Of a DNA stretch of 64,000 bases, positions 28,216 through 37,094 are shown in pieces (positions within the stretch are counted from its first letter, which is position 1; every line of letters begins with the position of its first letter). Origin of the DNA: Agathobacter rectalis ATCC 33656. Its GTDB lineage: Bacteria; Bacillota; Clostridia; Lachnospirales; Lachnospiraceae. The notes below the pieces were generated by a model that saw nothing but the letters and a program-made list of their open reading frames with translations, was not told where the DNA came from and made no database searches. The position numbers and the translations under genes are program-made. Location of the stretch: contig NC_012781.1 of NCBI RefSeq assembly GCF_000020605.1, positions 372,001 through 436,000 of the forward strand. Reading direction: 5' to 3'.

Positions 28216-29409
28216 TTATTTATTTTTTGCTGCAGCCTGCTCGTCATTGTACTTCTGAACACACTTCTTGATTCTGTCATATGGTGAGAGAAGATCACTG
28301 ATAGAACAGTCGTGGTTTAATGTATCAATGAGGTATGCGATGTATTTGCTCATGTCACAGCTGATATAGTACTCCTTAGAGAGAAGCTCCGGTGACTGGT
28401 AGATAAGGTTTGTTGTAACTACTCTGTAGATGAGACCCTCCTCGTAAGCCTTGTCAAATGAAGCAAAGCCGTTTGTAAAGAGACCGAATGTAGAAACAAC
28501 AAAGATTCTGTTAGCTTTACGCTTCTTGAGCTCTCTTGCTGTATCTATCATACTCTCGCCGGAAGAAATCATATCATCGATGATAAGAACATCCTTACCC
28601 TCCACATTTGTTCCGAGGAACTCATGAGCTACGATAGGGTTACGTCCGTCAACGATACGGCTGTAATCACGACGTTTGTAGAACATACCCATGTCTACTC
28701 CGAGTACGTTTGCAAGGTAGATAGCACGGTTTGTAGCGCCCTCATCAGGAGAGATAATCATAAGATGGTCAGCATCAATAGTGATATCCTTTACGTTCTT
28801 TAAAATGCCCTTAATGAACTGGTAAGAAGGCATTACATTCTCAAAGCCGTTCAGAGGAATAGCATTTACCACACGAGGGTCATGAGCATCGAAGGTGATG
28901 ATATTGTCTACACCCATGTTGATAAGCTCCTGAAGAGCTAATGGACAGTCAAGAGACTCACGGCCTGTACGTCTGTGCTGACGGCTCTCATAAAGGAAAG
29001 GCATGATAACTGTGATTCTTCTTGCTTTTCCGCCGGCTGCAGCGATAACACGCTTTAAGTCTGCGTAGTGGTCATCAGGTGACATGTGGTTTGTCTGACC
29101 GCATACTGTGTAGGTAAGACTGTAGTTTGTTACATCTACCATGATGTACAGATCATAACCACGAACTGACTGGTTGATAACACATTTAGCTTCGCCGGAA
29201 CCGAATCTAGGTGTAGAAGGTTTGATAATGTAGCTGTTTTTGTAGTAGTCCTTGAAAGCACTCTCGTTAGCATGCTGGTGCTCTCTGTGCTCTCTCCAGC
29301 CCTGTAAGTATGCATCTACCTTCTGGGCAAGACCTATACAACTGTCAGTTGCAACAAGTCCAAGTGTACCGGTTGGCATAGTCTCCAAAATTCTCTCATC
29401 GTTTGGCAT
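28216..29409 (-). CDS. prs: Ribose-phosphate pyrophosphokinase, long divergent form
   Basis: A 397-residue PRPP synthetase-like protein; classical Prs is about 315. The PRPP-binding loop is VLIIDDMISSGESM, altered from the usual DDMIDTGGT, and the catalytic KRR stretch is MFYKRRDYSRI. MPFLYESRQHRRTGRESLDC matches the ATP-binding region. About 70 extra N-terminal residues and changes at the regulatory flag (FDAHDPRVVNAIP) set it apart. It is the last gene of dnaD-dnaI-prs, 57 bases after dnaI, so PRPP for nucleotides may be produced together with replication loading factors. Full PRPP synthetase activity is likely but less certain than for the classical form. Confidence 0.88.
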   Translation of the reverse strand: MPNDERILETMPTGTLGLVATDSCIGLAQKVDAYLQGWREHREHQHANESAFKDYYKNSYIIKPSTPRFGSGEAKCVINQSVRGYDLYIMVDVTNYSLTYTVCGQTNHMSPDDHYADLKRVIAAAGGKARRITVIMPFLYESRQHRRTGRESLDCPLALQELINMGVDNIITFDAHDPRVVNAIPLNGFENVMPSYQFIKGILKNVKDITIDADHLMIISPDEGATNRAIYLANVLGVDMGMFYKRRDYSRIVDGRNPIVAHEFLGTNVEGKDVLIIDDMISSGESMIDTARELKKRKANRIFVVSTFGLFTNGFASFDKAYEEGLIYRVVTTNLIYQSPELLSKEYYISCDMSKYIAYLIDTLNHDCSISDLLSPYDRIKKCVQKYNDEQAAAKNK

Positions 29410-29466
29410 TGTTATTCCTCCATATAACCATATAATAAATAAACTAAATATATAATATAAAAAGCG

Positions 29467-30450
29467 TTATTTGGAAAGACGCTTTTTAATTCGTATGTCA
29501 TCTCCAAAGAGCTTGATAAAACTATAATTGCTTGAAATTCTTGAAAGTGTTCTCTCGGAGTAAATATCTGCTATCTGCTCCAGATTCAGATTAGTGGAAA
29601 TAATAGTAGATTTCTGTCGCAGTATACGCTCATTTACACAAAGGAAAAGCTGTGATGTGGTAAATGAGTTGGAAAGCTCGGTTCCGAGATCGTCTATGAT
29701 AAGTAAATCACAGTCGAATATATTCTGGTGCGCTGCGATGGCATCTGCATCCTTTTCAAACACACCTTTGCTTAATATATCAAATAATTGGAATGCTGTA
29801 AAGTAAATTACGGAGTAGCCTGCATCTAAAAGCTCTTTTGCAATGCAATTAGATAAAAAAGTCTTTCCGACACCGGTATTACCGTAGAAAAATATATTTT
29901 TAGGTTTGTTTTCAAAATTGTCTATAAATTCATGACAGTTCGTCACTGCAAGCTTTGCTGTGGCAAGAGCAGACAGTCCTGTCGCAGGATTTTTCTGCTC
30001 ATCTGAGTAATAATCAAATGAGAGCGTGGAAAAATTCTCACGAGACAAAATCTCCCTGATATTGGACTGCGAATAAACGGTATTGATAATAGCCTGCTTG
30101 AAACAATGACATTTCTGACCGTCTATGTATCCTGTATCGTGGCAATCTGGACAGGTGTAAATAGGCTCAAAATAATCAAGCGGATATCCGAGTGTGGATA
30201 GCAGTGCAGCACGCTCCTCCTTATAGTCCTCGATTGCAAGGCGTAAAGCGGCAAGAGCATTCTCATCACCATCCATAAGCCTGTACGCCTGCCTGACAGA
30301 GGCTGATGCAATCTCAGAGTCAATCTCCCTGAGGCGGGGCGCCTTGCGATAGGCTTCCTCAATACGCTTGTCATGTATGTATTTGTTCTGAAGCTGGCGT
30401 TTGTCGTAGCCTCGCATTATCTCATCATATTGAGCATTGGTAAGTGCCAT
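29467..30450 (-). CDS. dnaI: Helicase loader, DnaI/DnaC-type AAA+ ATPase
   Basis: A 327-residue ATPase of the DnaC/IstB/DnaI group. A zinc-binding motif CPDCHDTGYIDGQKCHC precedes the AAA+ core, where the Walker A is YGNTGVGKTFLSNCIAKELL and the Walker B is LLIIDDLGTE. In Gram-positive bacteria this protein loads the replicative helicase on DNA with DnaD and DnaB. The cysteine cluster and pairing with a DnaD-domain gene argue for DnaI rather than an IstB transposase helper. It is 37 bases after the dnaD gene with AAGGAGG before its ATG. Confidence 0.9.
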   Translation of the reverse strand: MALTNAQYDEIMRGYDKRQLQNKYIHDKRIEEAYRKAPRLREIDSEIASASVRQAYRLMDGDENALAALRLAIEDYKEERAALLSTLGYPLDYFEPIYTCPDCHDTGYIDGQKCHCFKQAIINTVYSQSNIREILSRENFSTLSFDYYSDEQKNPATGLSALATAKLAVTNCHEFIDNFENKPKNIFFYGNTGVGKTFLSNCIAKELLDAGYSVIYFTAFQLFDILSKGVFEKDADAIAAHQNIFDCDLLIIDDLGTELSNSFTTSQLFLCVNERILRQKSTIISTNLNLEQIADIYSERTLSRISSNYSFIKLFGDDIRIKKRLSK

Positions 30451-30487
30451 ATATCCTCCTTGGGATGTGTAAATCTAACTTGAAAAA

Positions 30488-31729
30488 TCATACCGTAGAA
30501 TTCAGAAACAGCTTCTCCAGCTTGTCGTAATCATTGTTTCGCTGATTGAAGTTGTTAAATTTATTCTTGGAACTTGAATTATTGCTTTTGGGTTTTGAGG
30601 AACCGTTTGCAGCATTTGTACTCTGTGATGAGCCGGTAGCAGAGGCTTTATTGGCCTTGGCAAAGTTGGCATCAAGCACTTCAACATCCTTTAATGTATG
30701 TACATCCTTTTTCCTCCAGTTCGCGAGTATCGAGTCTGTGTACTCGAAGCTTGGCTTCTGGATAGCTGAAATAGTTTTACTGCAGGCGGCTTTTACAAGC
30801 TCTATATCGAAACCGTATTCGCCGACCCATTTGTTGATGAGTGACACCTCAGAGTCAACCAGATTGCGGCCTGTGATGCCTAGAGCCTTCATTACAGAAT
30901 AGTAAATCTGTGAGTGAGCGGCTGCATCGTCCTTTGCCTGGTCTACGGTCTTTATGCCGGCATCGGCCCAGCCGAGAGCAACCTTGTTCATGTAACGAAG
31001 ACTTGAATGTCCCTTGGTAATGCAGTACTCCACGAGATACTCCACCAGGTCGGTAGAAAAATGAAGCTCGTCCAGCCAGTAGAGCACCATATTGGTGTCT
31101 GTGGATGAAAGCGTATGCTTCAAATATGTCTCTATAATAAAGAAAAGCTCTGAAATGTCAGGATTCTTTCTAAACTCCTTAATCTCATCAAGTGTGTATT
31201 CCTTCTGTGAAGGAGCAGGCTTGTCAGTAGCCTGGTTTTTAAGCTTTTCCACAACAGAATCCTGCATACGAATATTTGCGGTAGAAATATTCTGTGCAGC
31301 ATTATTAACAACACCGTTTTGCAAATTATTCTGTGTAGCATTATTAACAACACCGTTTTGCAAATTATTCTGCGCGGCATTATCAGCCACAGCGCTTTGT
31401 ATATTACTCTGAGCAGCCTGCATACCGGATACAGAAAGACTGCAGAGGTTGATTCCCATAATCTGGCCATCAGCGCCGGTTTGCACCTGCAAAATGCCCT
31501 CAGAGGCCCAGTAATTGAGGGCACGTATGATGTCGGCTTCAGTATTGCTGAAATGATCGGCAATCTCTGAAATAGTTGCTATGCCTGCCCCGGAGCCTGT
31601 CGCACGGAGCAGATAAAGGTATACCTTGACAAACTCACCGTTTGCCTTTGGCATGTATTGATCTATAAAAATATCTGACAAAGTAGTGAATGATGTTGCT
31701 ATGTCACTGCTAATGTTTATCGCTGTCAT
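30488..31729 (-). CDS. dnaD: DnaD-domain replication initiation protein
   Basis: A 413-residue protein. An N-terminal winged-helix domain (FVKVYLYLLRATGSGAGIAT) is followed by a low-complexity Asn/Gln linker with a 13-residue tandem repeat, then a DnaD/DnaB C-terminal helical region with one or two copies (EIKEFRKNPDISELFFIIE and WVGEYGFDIELVKAACSKT ... SFEYTDSILANWRKKDVHTL). DnaD-type proteins remodel origin DNA and help load the helicase. The ATG at 31729 (MTAINISSD) is preferred to a TTG 15 codons earlier that overlaps the promoter. It heads the dnaD-dnaI-prs operon. Confidence 0.88.
   Translation of the reverse strand: MTAINISSDIATSFTTLSDIFIDQYMPKANGEFVKVYLYLLRATGSGAGIATISEIADHFSNTEADIIRALNYWASEGILQVQTGADGQIMGINLCSLSVSGMQAAQSNIQSAVADNAAQNNLQNGVVNNATQNNLQNGVVNNAAQNISTANIRMQDSVVEKLKNQATDKPAPSQKEYTLDEIKEFRKNPDISELFFIIETYLKHTLSSTDTNMVLYWLDELHFSTDLVEYLVEYCITKGHSSLRYMNKVALGWADAGIKTVDQAKDDAAAHSQIYYSVMKALGITGRNLVDSEVSLINKWVGEYGFDIELVKAACSKTISAIQKPSFEYTDSILANWRKKDVHTLKDVEVLDANFAKANKASATGSSQSTNAANGSSKPKSNNSSSKNKFNNFNQRNNDYDKLEKLFLNSTV
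31301..31378. repeat. 39-bp tandem repeat inside the dnaD linker
   Basis: Two nearly identical 39-base units begin at 31301 and 31340 (each starting CATTATTAACAACACCG) and encode a 13-residue repeat AAQNNLQNGVVNN in the protein. It keeps the frame, so copy number change would alter linker length only. Partial units flank it. Confidence 0.85.
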
Positions 31730-31762
31730 ATAAAAAACTCTCTTTCGCTTAACCTGTGAGCA

Positions 31763-31791
31763 ATTATAGCACAATATTTTAACCGTGTGAA
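31763..31791 (-). promoter_or_regulatory. Promoter of dnaD-dnaI-prs
   Basis: On the minus strand TTCACA (31791-31786), a 17-base spacer and TATAAT (31768-31763) give a strong promoter ending 33 bases before the dnaD start. The DnaA-box pairs begin 57 bases upstream of the -35 box. Confidence 0.85.
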
Positions 31792-31847
31792 GATGGTAAA
31801 AGTGCTACAAGCCTTGTAAACTCGGGCTTTCCGAGTCCACAAAAAAA

Positions 31848-31985
31848 TGTGGATAACGTGGATAACTGTGTAAAATAATTGAAAAATCAATGTATCACAG
31901 GGTATATAAGCTGTTGAAAATTATTTAAAAAATCCACACACAAAATGAGAGTTGTTAACATTTTGTATGTGGATAACGTGGATAA
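31848..31985. promoter_or_regulatory. Two tandem pairs of DnaA-box-like sites
   Basis: TGTGGATAA, the exact complement of the DnaA box TTATCCACA, lies at 31848-31856 and again at 31968-31976. Each is followed without a gap by CGTGGATAA (31857-31865 and 31977-31985), one base off consensus. The two pairs are exactly 120 bases apart. A weaker AAATCCACA is at 31930-31938. They fill the space between the murC stop and the dnaD promoter. Binding by DnaA is inferred from sequence. Confidence 0.7.
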
Positions 31986-31986
31986 C

Positions 31987-33366
31987 TTATTTCTTAAGCA
32001 GGTCTTCGCCGATTTCTACTACATTTCCGGCACCCATTGTTATCAACAGGTCACCGTTTACACAATTTTCTGATAAAAATTTCTCGATTTCCTCAAATGA
32101 TGGGAAATAGTGCGCATTCACACCTTTTTCGAGCAATAAATCCAGGATATCCTTAGATGAGATACCATATGTGTTCTGCTCACGCGCAGCATAGATATCA
32201 GCAAGCACCACAACATCTGCCATTGAAAGAACATCGGCAAAATCATTTAAGAATGCCTTGGTTCTGGAATAGGTGTGTGGCTGGAAGCAAAGGACAAGCC
32301 TGTCATGTGGATATTTTTGTGCAGCTGTCAGTGTTGCACGGATCTCGGTTGGATGGTGGGCGTAGTCATCAATGATTGTGACGCCGTTTACCTTGCCCTT
32401 GTACTGGAAACGTCTGTCAGCACCGCCAAATTTGTCAAGGCCTGTGAGGATAGACTCCTCATCAAGACCGAGTGTGGTGGATAAAGCTATGGCTGCGAGC
32501 GCATTGCTTACATTGTGAGCGCCCGGAACAGAGAGTTTTACGTCGAAAAGTGGACTACCCTGTCTCATAGCTGTAAAAGATGCACAAGCTTTATCGTCAT
32601 AGGTTATATTTTCCGGATAGAAATCATATTTTGAATCAAAGCCATAGGTGATAATCTTCTGAGGAAGCCCTGCGACAATCTCCTCATAGCGGTCAATCTC
32701 ACCGTTGATGATGGTAGCACCGCCTGCGAGAGTGTTTGATGCATACTCGCGGAAGGAATGCCTGATGTCGTTGATATCCTTGAAGAAATCCAGATGCTCA
32801 GCCTCAATATTTAAAATAATACTGTAGCGTGGTCTGAAATTCAAAAAGCTGTTTGTGTACTCACACGCCTCAGAGATGAAGTACTCTGAATCGCCCACAC
32901 GCAGATTGCCGTGGATAGATGACAAAATACCTCCTACGGAAATGGTAGGATCTGTCTGGGCGGCGAGAAGAATCTCGCTGATCATGGATGTGGTGGTAGT
33001 CTTGCCGTGTGTGCCGGCTACAGCGATAGAATAATCGTAATTGTCCATAATCTGTCCGAGAAGCTCGGCTCGGGTAAGCATTGGAATACCGGCTGCTTTT
33101 GCTGCGGCAAACTCAGGATTGCTTTCGTGGATAGCAGCAGTGTAAACTACCAGGTCGATACCGGTGGTGATATTGTCTGCGCTCTGGCCATATATGACTT
33201 TTATGCCCTTGGCCGCAAGAGTTTTTGTGAGGTCTGATTCCTTTGAATCGGAGCCGGAAATTGTAAAGCCCTCCTCATGCAGAATCTCTGCGAGACCGCT
33301 CATGCTGATACCGCCGATGCCTATGAAATGGATGTGTATTGGTTTGCTGAAATCTATTTTATACAT
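31987..33366 (-). CDS. murC: UDP-N-acetylmuramate--L-alanine ligase
   Basis: A 459-residue Mur ligase that adds L-alanine to UDP-MurNAc. HFIGIGGISMSGLAEILHEE is the N-terminal Rossmann motif, VAGTHGKTTTTSMISEIL the ATP-binding loop, and DDYAHHPTEI the late domain motif. Length is typical. It lies outside a dcw cluster. Its stop is next to the DnaA-box pairs. Confidence 0.97.
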   Translation of the reverse strand: MYKIDFSKPIHIHFIGIGGISMSGLAEILHEEGFTISGSDSKESDLTKTLAAKGIKVIYGQSADNITTGIDLVVYTAAIHESNPEFAAAKAAGIPMLTRAELLGQIMDNYDYSIAVAGTHGKTTTTSMISEILLAAQTDPTISVGGILSSIHGNLRVGDSEYFISEACEYTNSFLNFRPRYSIILNIEAEHLDFFKDINDIRHSFREYASNTLAGGATIINGEIDRYEEIVAGLPQKIITYGFDSKYDFYPENITYDDKACASFTAMRQGSPLFDVKLSVPGAHNVSNALAAIALSTTLGLDEESILTGLDKFGGADRRFQYKGKVNGVTIIDDYAHHPTEIRATLTAAQKYPHDRLVLCFQPHTYSRTKAFLNDFADVLSMADVVVLADIYAAREQNTYGISSKDILDLLLEKGVNAHYFPSFEEIEKFLSENCVNGDLLITMGAGNVVEIGEDLLKK

Positions 33367-33657
33367 TAATTTTACCTGCCTGATTTATTATAATTTATAT
33401 TTTAACTATTAAGAAACACTGAGAACAAAAAGCCGATGCGTCATGATTGCATGTAAGCAACAGATTTTCTTGTTCTGAATAGTTACTTTATGTTAATTAT
33501 ACAACTAAATATAGTATTTGCAAAGGAAAAATAAGGTGAAAGCAGGCATGACTTTCAAATGATAAGAACCATAGCAGGTTAAACAGATATACGATAAATG
33601 GCACTTGTGCAAAATGTCGAAAAAAAAGAAAAATATTATTTGGTTTTGTGAAAAATG
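33367..33657. other. Intergenic region between divergent murC and glgC
   Basis: No gene is seen. AGAACAA (33422-33428) and TTGTTCT (33470-33476) form an inverted repeat about 40 bases apart. The rest is AT-rich without a clear signal until the glgC promoter at 33658. Confidence 0.5.
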
Positions 33658-33686
33658 TTGAAGTGGTAATGCGGCTGTGGTATAAT
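33658..33686 (+). promoter_or_regulatory. glgC promoter
   Basis: TTGAAG (33658-33663), 17 bases, TATAAT (33681-33686). The leader to the GTG at 33897 is about 205 bases and holds a small hairpin CTGCA/TGCAG near 33755-33769. Confidence 0.8.
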
Positions 33687-33896
33687 TTTTTTTATATAAA
33701 AATAATTCATCCGGACCATATGAATTTGATGGTTTTAAAGTATATAGCTGTAACTGCAATTTATGCAGCAGCAACTATAATTTATATGGAAACAATTGTG
33801 ATTTATTATGGAAGCATTACAGATACGGTTATTACAGAAACAAGTGGTGGGAACCGGATGGCACAACAAAAATTAGGACAGACGAGGAGTGATAAC

Positions 33897-35171
33897 GTGA
33901 TTAAGAAAGAAATGATAGCCATGCTTTTAGCAGGCGGTCAAGGCAGCAGACTTGGTGTTCTGACAGCGAACGTAGCAAAACCGGCAGTTTCGTTTGGTGG
34001 AAAGTACAGAATCATAGATTTTCCGCTTAGCAACTGCATCAATTCAGGCATTGATACAGTGGGTGTACTTACACAGTATCAGCCACTCAGACTTAACAGC
34101 CACATCGGAATAGGTATTCCGTGGGATCTCGACAGGAATAATGGAGGAGTGGCAATACTGCCTCCTTATGAGAAGAGCGGCAACAGCGAGTGGTACACAG
34201 GTACAGCCAATGCAATCTACCAGAATATGAGGTATATAGACAGTTACAACCCGGACTATGTGTTGATACTGTCAGGAGACCATATTTACAAGATGGACTA
34301 TGAGGTGATGCTTGATTTCCACAAGGAAAACAATGCCGATGTGACCATAGCAACCATGCCGGTGCCTATCGAGGAGGCCAGCCGATTTGGTATCGTCATA
34401 GCCGATGATGATAAGCGCATCAATGCATTTGAGGAAAAGCCGGTTCATCCGCGCAGTAATCTCGCATCAATGGGCATTTACATATTCTCATGGCCGGTGC
34501 TAAAGGAAGCATTACTTGCACTAAAGGATCAGGAAAACTGTGATTTTGGCAAGCATGTCATACCATACTGCTTTGAAAACGACAGACGTATGTTTGCATA
34601 CGAGTTCAACGGATACTGGAAGGACGTAGGTACACTGGGCTCATACTGGGAGGCCAATATGGAGCTTGTGGACCTCATTCCGGAGTTTAATCTGTACGAG
34701 GAGTATTGGAAGATTTACACAAAGAATGATGCAATCGAGCCACTTTATATAGCCAAAGGAGGTCATGTGGAGCGAAGCATCATGGGTGAGGGCTGTGAAT
34801 GCTATGGTCATGTGGAGCATTCTGTTATAGGTGCCAACGTCAAGATTGGAAGAGGCGCAGTAATACGTGATTCCATCATCATGTGTGACACGGAGATAGG
34901 CTCCAATGTCACGATAGACAAGTCCATCATTGCCGAAAATTGCAAGGTGGGCGACAATGTGACACTTGGCTTCGGACAGGAGAAGCCGAACGTATTAAAT
35001 GAGAGCATATACTCATTTGGGCTGGTCACTATAGGAGAAGATTCTGTGATACCGGACGGGGTAAAGATAGGCAAAAATACAGCAATCTCCGGTGTTACAT
35101 ACGAAGAGGATTACAAAGACGGTGTGCTTGAGGGCGGAGAAGTTATTATCAAGGCAGGTGACGGAAAATGA
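33897..35171 (+). CDS. glgC: Glucose-1-phosphate adenylyltransferase, catalytic subunit
   Basis: A 424-residue ADP-glucose pyrophosphorylase, first committed step of glycogen synthesis. [15 protein letters not shown] is the nucleotide loop, [20 protein letters not shown] the next motif, and [10 protein letters not shown] binds sugar phosphate. The C-terminal half is a left-handed beta-helix. The frame extends 83 codons upstream without similarity; the GTG at 33897 with GAGGAG at 33884-33889 is chosen. Its stop overlaps glgD by four bases. Confidence 0.95.
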   Translation: MIKKEMIAMLLAGGQGSRLGVLTANVAKPAVSFGGKYRIIDFPLSNCINSGIDTVGVLTQYQPLRLNSHIGIGIPWDLDRNNGGVAILPPYEKSGNSEWYTGTANAIYQNMRYIDSYNPDYVLILSGDHIYKMDYEVMLDFHKENNADVTIATMPVPIEEASRFGIVIADDDKRINAFEEKPVHPRSNLASMGIYIFSWPVLKEALLALKDQENCDFGKHVIPYCFENDRRMFAYEFNGYWKDVGTLGSYWEANMELVDLIPEFNLYEEYWKIYTKNDAIEPLYIAKGGHVERSIMGEGCECYGHVEHSVIGANVKIGRGAVIRDSIIMCDTEIGSNVTIDKSIIAENCKVGDNVTLGFGQEKPNVLNESIYSFGLVTIGEDSVIPDGVKIGKNTAISGVTYEEDYKDGVLEGGEVIIKAGDGK

Positions 35172-36286
35172 AGGCAATAGGAATAATTTTGGCCGGCGGC
35201 AACAATAATAGGATGAAGGAACTGACAGCAAAACGAGCAGTACCGGCCCTGCCGGTAGCAGGCAGCTTCAGAAGCATAGATTTTGCGCTCAGCAGCATGT
35301 CAAACTCACATATACAGACTGTCGCAGTACTGACCCAGTACAATGCACGCTCACTGAATGAGCATTTAAGCTCATCAAAATGGTGGAATTTTGGCAGAAA
35401 GCAGGGGGGCTTATTCCTCTTTACACCTACAGTCACAGCGGACAACAGTGACTGGTATAGGGGCACGGCAGATGCGATGTATCAGAACATTGATTTTCTC
35501 AAGAGACGCCATGAGCCATATGTCATCATCAGCAGCGGTGACTGTGTATACAAGCTGGATTTCAACAGAGTGCTTGATTTTCACATCGAGAAAAAATCAG
35601 ACATTACAGTGGTATGCAAGGACATGATGTACAACGACGATGTCAGCCGTTTTGGTGTGGTACGCATGGATGATGAGTCAAGAATCACAGAGTTTGATGA
35701 AAAGCCAATCGAGGCCTCATCCAACACCATTTCCACAGGTATCTATGTCATCAGGAGACGACAGCTCATAGAGCTTTTGGAGGCGGCAGCTGAGGAAAAC
35801 AGATTCGATTTCGTAAATGATATCCTCGTGCGCTACAAAAATGTAAAGAAAATATATGGCTACAAGATAAATTCATACTGGAACAATATCGCTGATATTG
35901 ATGCATACTTCAAGACCAATATGGATTTCTTAAGACCTGACATCAGAAGCTATTTCTTCAGGGAGGAGCCGACCATCTGCTCAAAGGTGGACGACCTGCC
36001 ACCGGCCAAGTTTAATCCGGGCTCAGACATTTCAAACAGCCTCGTATCAAGTGGCTGTATCATAAACGGCAGCGTGGAGGATTCGGTGCTTTTCAAGCAG
36101 GTATTTGTGGGCAAAAACACTACCGTGAAGAACTGCGTGCTGCTCAATGACGTCTACATAGGCGACAATGTGCACCTCGAAAATTGCATCGTAGAGAGCC
36201 GTGGAACCATCAATCCAAACACCTGCTATTGTGGTGAGGATGGAGTCATGATAGTAAAAGAAAAAAATGTAAGATATGTAATTTAA
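35168..36286 (+). CDS. glgD: GlgD, glucose-1-phosphate adenylyltransferase-like subunit
   Basis: A 372-residue paralogue of GlgC. It keeps the fold ([20 protein letters not shown]) but the catalytic loop GGxGxRL is changed to [10 protein letters not shown], as in GlgD of Bacillus and Clostridia, where it acts as a modulating partner in a GlgC-GlgD heterotetramer. ATGA overlap with glgC indicates strict translational coupling. Confidence 0.95.
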   Translation: MKAIGIILAGGNNNRMKELTAKRAVPALPVAGSFRSIDFALSSMSNSHIQTVAVLTQYNARSLNEHLSSSKWWNFGRKQGGLFLFTPTVTADNSDWYRGTADAMYQNIDFLKRRHEPYVIISSGDCVYKLDFNRVLDFHIEKKSDITVVCKDMMYNDDVSRFGVVRMDDESRITEFDEKPIEASSNTISTGIYVIRRRQLIELLEAAAEENRFDFVNDILVRYKNVKKIYGYKINSYWNNIADIDAYFKTNMDFLRPDIRSYFFREEPTICSKVDDLPPAKFNPGSDISNSLVSSGCIINGSVEDSVLFKQVFVGKNTTVKNCVLLNDVYIGDNVHLENCIVESRGTINPNTCYCGEDGVMIVKEKNVRYVI

Positions 36287-36309
36287 AAACAGACCAGGGG
36301 GACAAAAAT

Positions 36310-36573
36310 ATGCAGATTACAGACATCAGAATTCGTAAGGTAGAAAAAGAGGGCAAGATGAAGGCGGTTGTGTCAATCACAATCGATGATGAATTCGTGG
36401 TACATGACATCAAGGTAATCGAAGGAGAAAAGGGACTTTTTATCGCCATGCCAAGCCGCAAGGCAAACGATGGCGAGTACAGGGATATAGCCCATCCGAT
36501 TAACTCTGCCACACGCGAGAATATCCAGAATATGATTCTTGAAAAGTATAAGACAGAGATTGAGAATGTATAA
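36310..36573 (+). CDS. spoVG: SpoVG family regulator
   Basis: An 87-residue Spo[22 protein letters not shown] and [20 protein letters not shown] are diagnostic. SpoVG proteins bind DNA or RNA and affect sporulation, septation or virulence genes in various Firmicutes. It follows glgD by 23 bases and ends at the terminator, so it is in the same transcript as the glycogen genes. Confidence 0.95.
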   Translation: MQITDIRIRKVEKEGKMKAVVSITIDDEFVVHDIKVIEGEKGLFIAMPSRKANDGEYRDIAHPINSATRENIQNMILEKYKTEIENV

Positions 36574-36634
36574 AACAGTCAAATGCTGTAGCAAATGTAA
36601 ATAATAATTTTGGTATGTGTATATCAGACGAAAT

Positions 36635-36674
36635 CGCGCAAGTGCATCGGAGGAGATTGGCTTGCGCGGTTTTT
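36635..36674 (+). terminator. Terminator of glgC-glgD-spoVG
   Basis: CGCGCAAG (36635-36642) pairs with CTTGCGCG (36661-36668), followed by GTTTTTG. Confidence 0.9.
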
Positions 36675-37094
36675 GTGTAATAAGGGTTTGATTAGAGAAT
36701 AAAAAGTAAGCATATATTCATTTTAGACCCTCGTCTTTTAGAGAGAAATTTGATGACAAACTGTCCTCTCTGTGCTACAATCAACTCAAAGCATTATATT
36801 TCTGTAAATACGACACCACAGCATATTTTTACCGGTGAGTATCACTTTGAAGAGGGCAGACCACTTCGCATTTTTCGACAAAGACATGGAAATTTTCAAT
36901 GCTTTATGTTACCAGTTAATAGCAGGAAAATTGAAATGTCAGATGTGAAAACATTGCGAGAAAAGAGGGGGTAGGGATTTTGCCGGCTTTTATATAAGTG
37001 ATTATTGTACACATCATATACGTGGAAAGCATAAGTATACAGTATTTTTATTCGACTTCAGATTTTCCTGCTCACACAAGAAGAGGAGGTTAAT
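36675..37094. other. Intergenic region before the Rpn-type gene
   Basis: About 420 bases. A 74-codon frame (36750-36974, starting MTNCPLC if ATG is used) has no recognisable family and a weak ribosome-binding site; I do not call it a gene. No clear promoter is seen before the next gene, only a strong ribosome-binding site AAGAGGAGG at 37081-37089. Confidence 0.35.

Noticed and set aside
31301-31378. CRISPR-like array
   Set aside because: The two units are directly adjacent without spacers and lie in frame inside dnaD.
33648-33896. Upstream extension of glgC with hydrophobic residues
   Set aside because: It overlaps the promoter -10 element and does not match GlgC; GTG 33897 with GAGGAG is a better start.
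36750-36974. 74-codon frame with a CPLC motif between spoVG and the Rpn-type gene
   Set aside because: No family recognised, weak ribosome-binding site, no promoter; mentioned only as part of the intergenic region.
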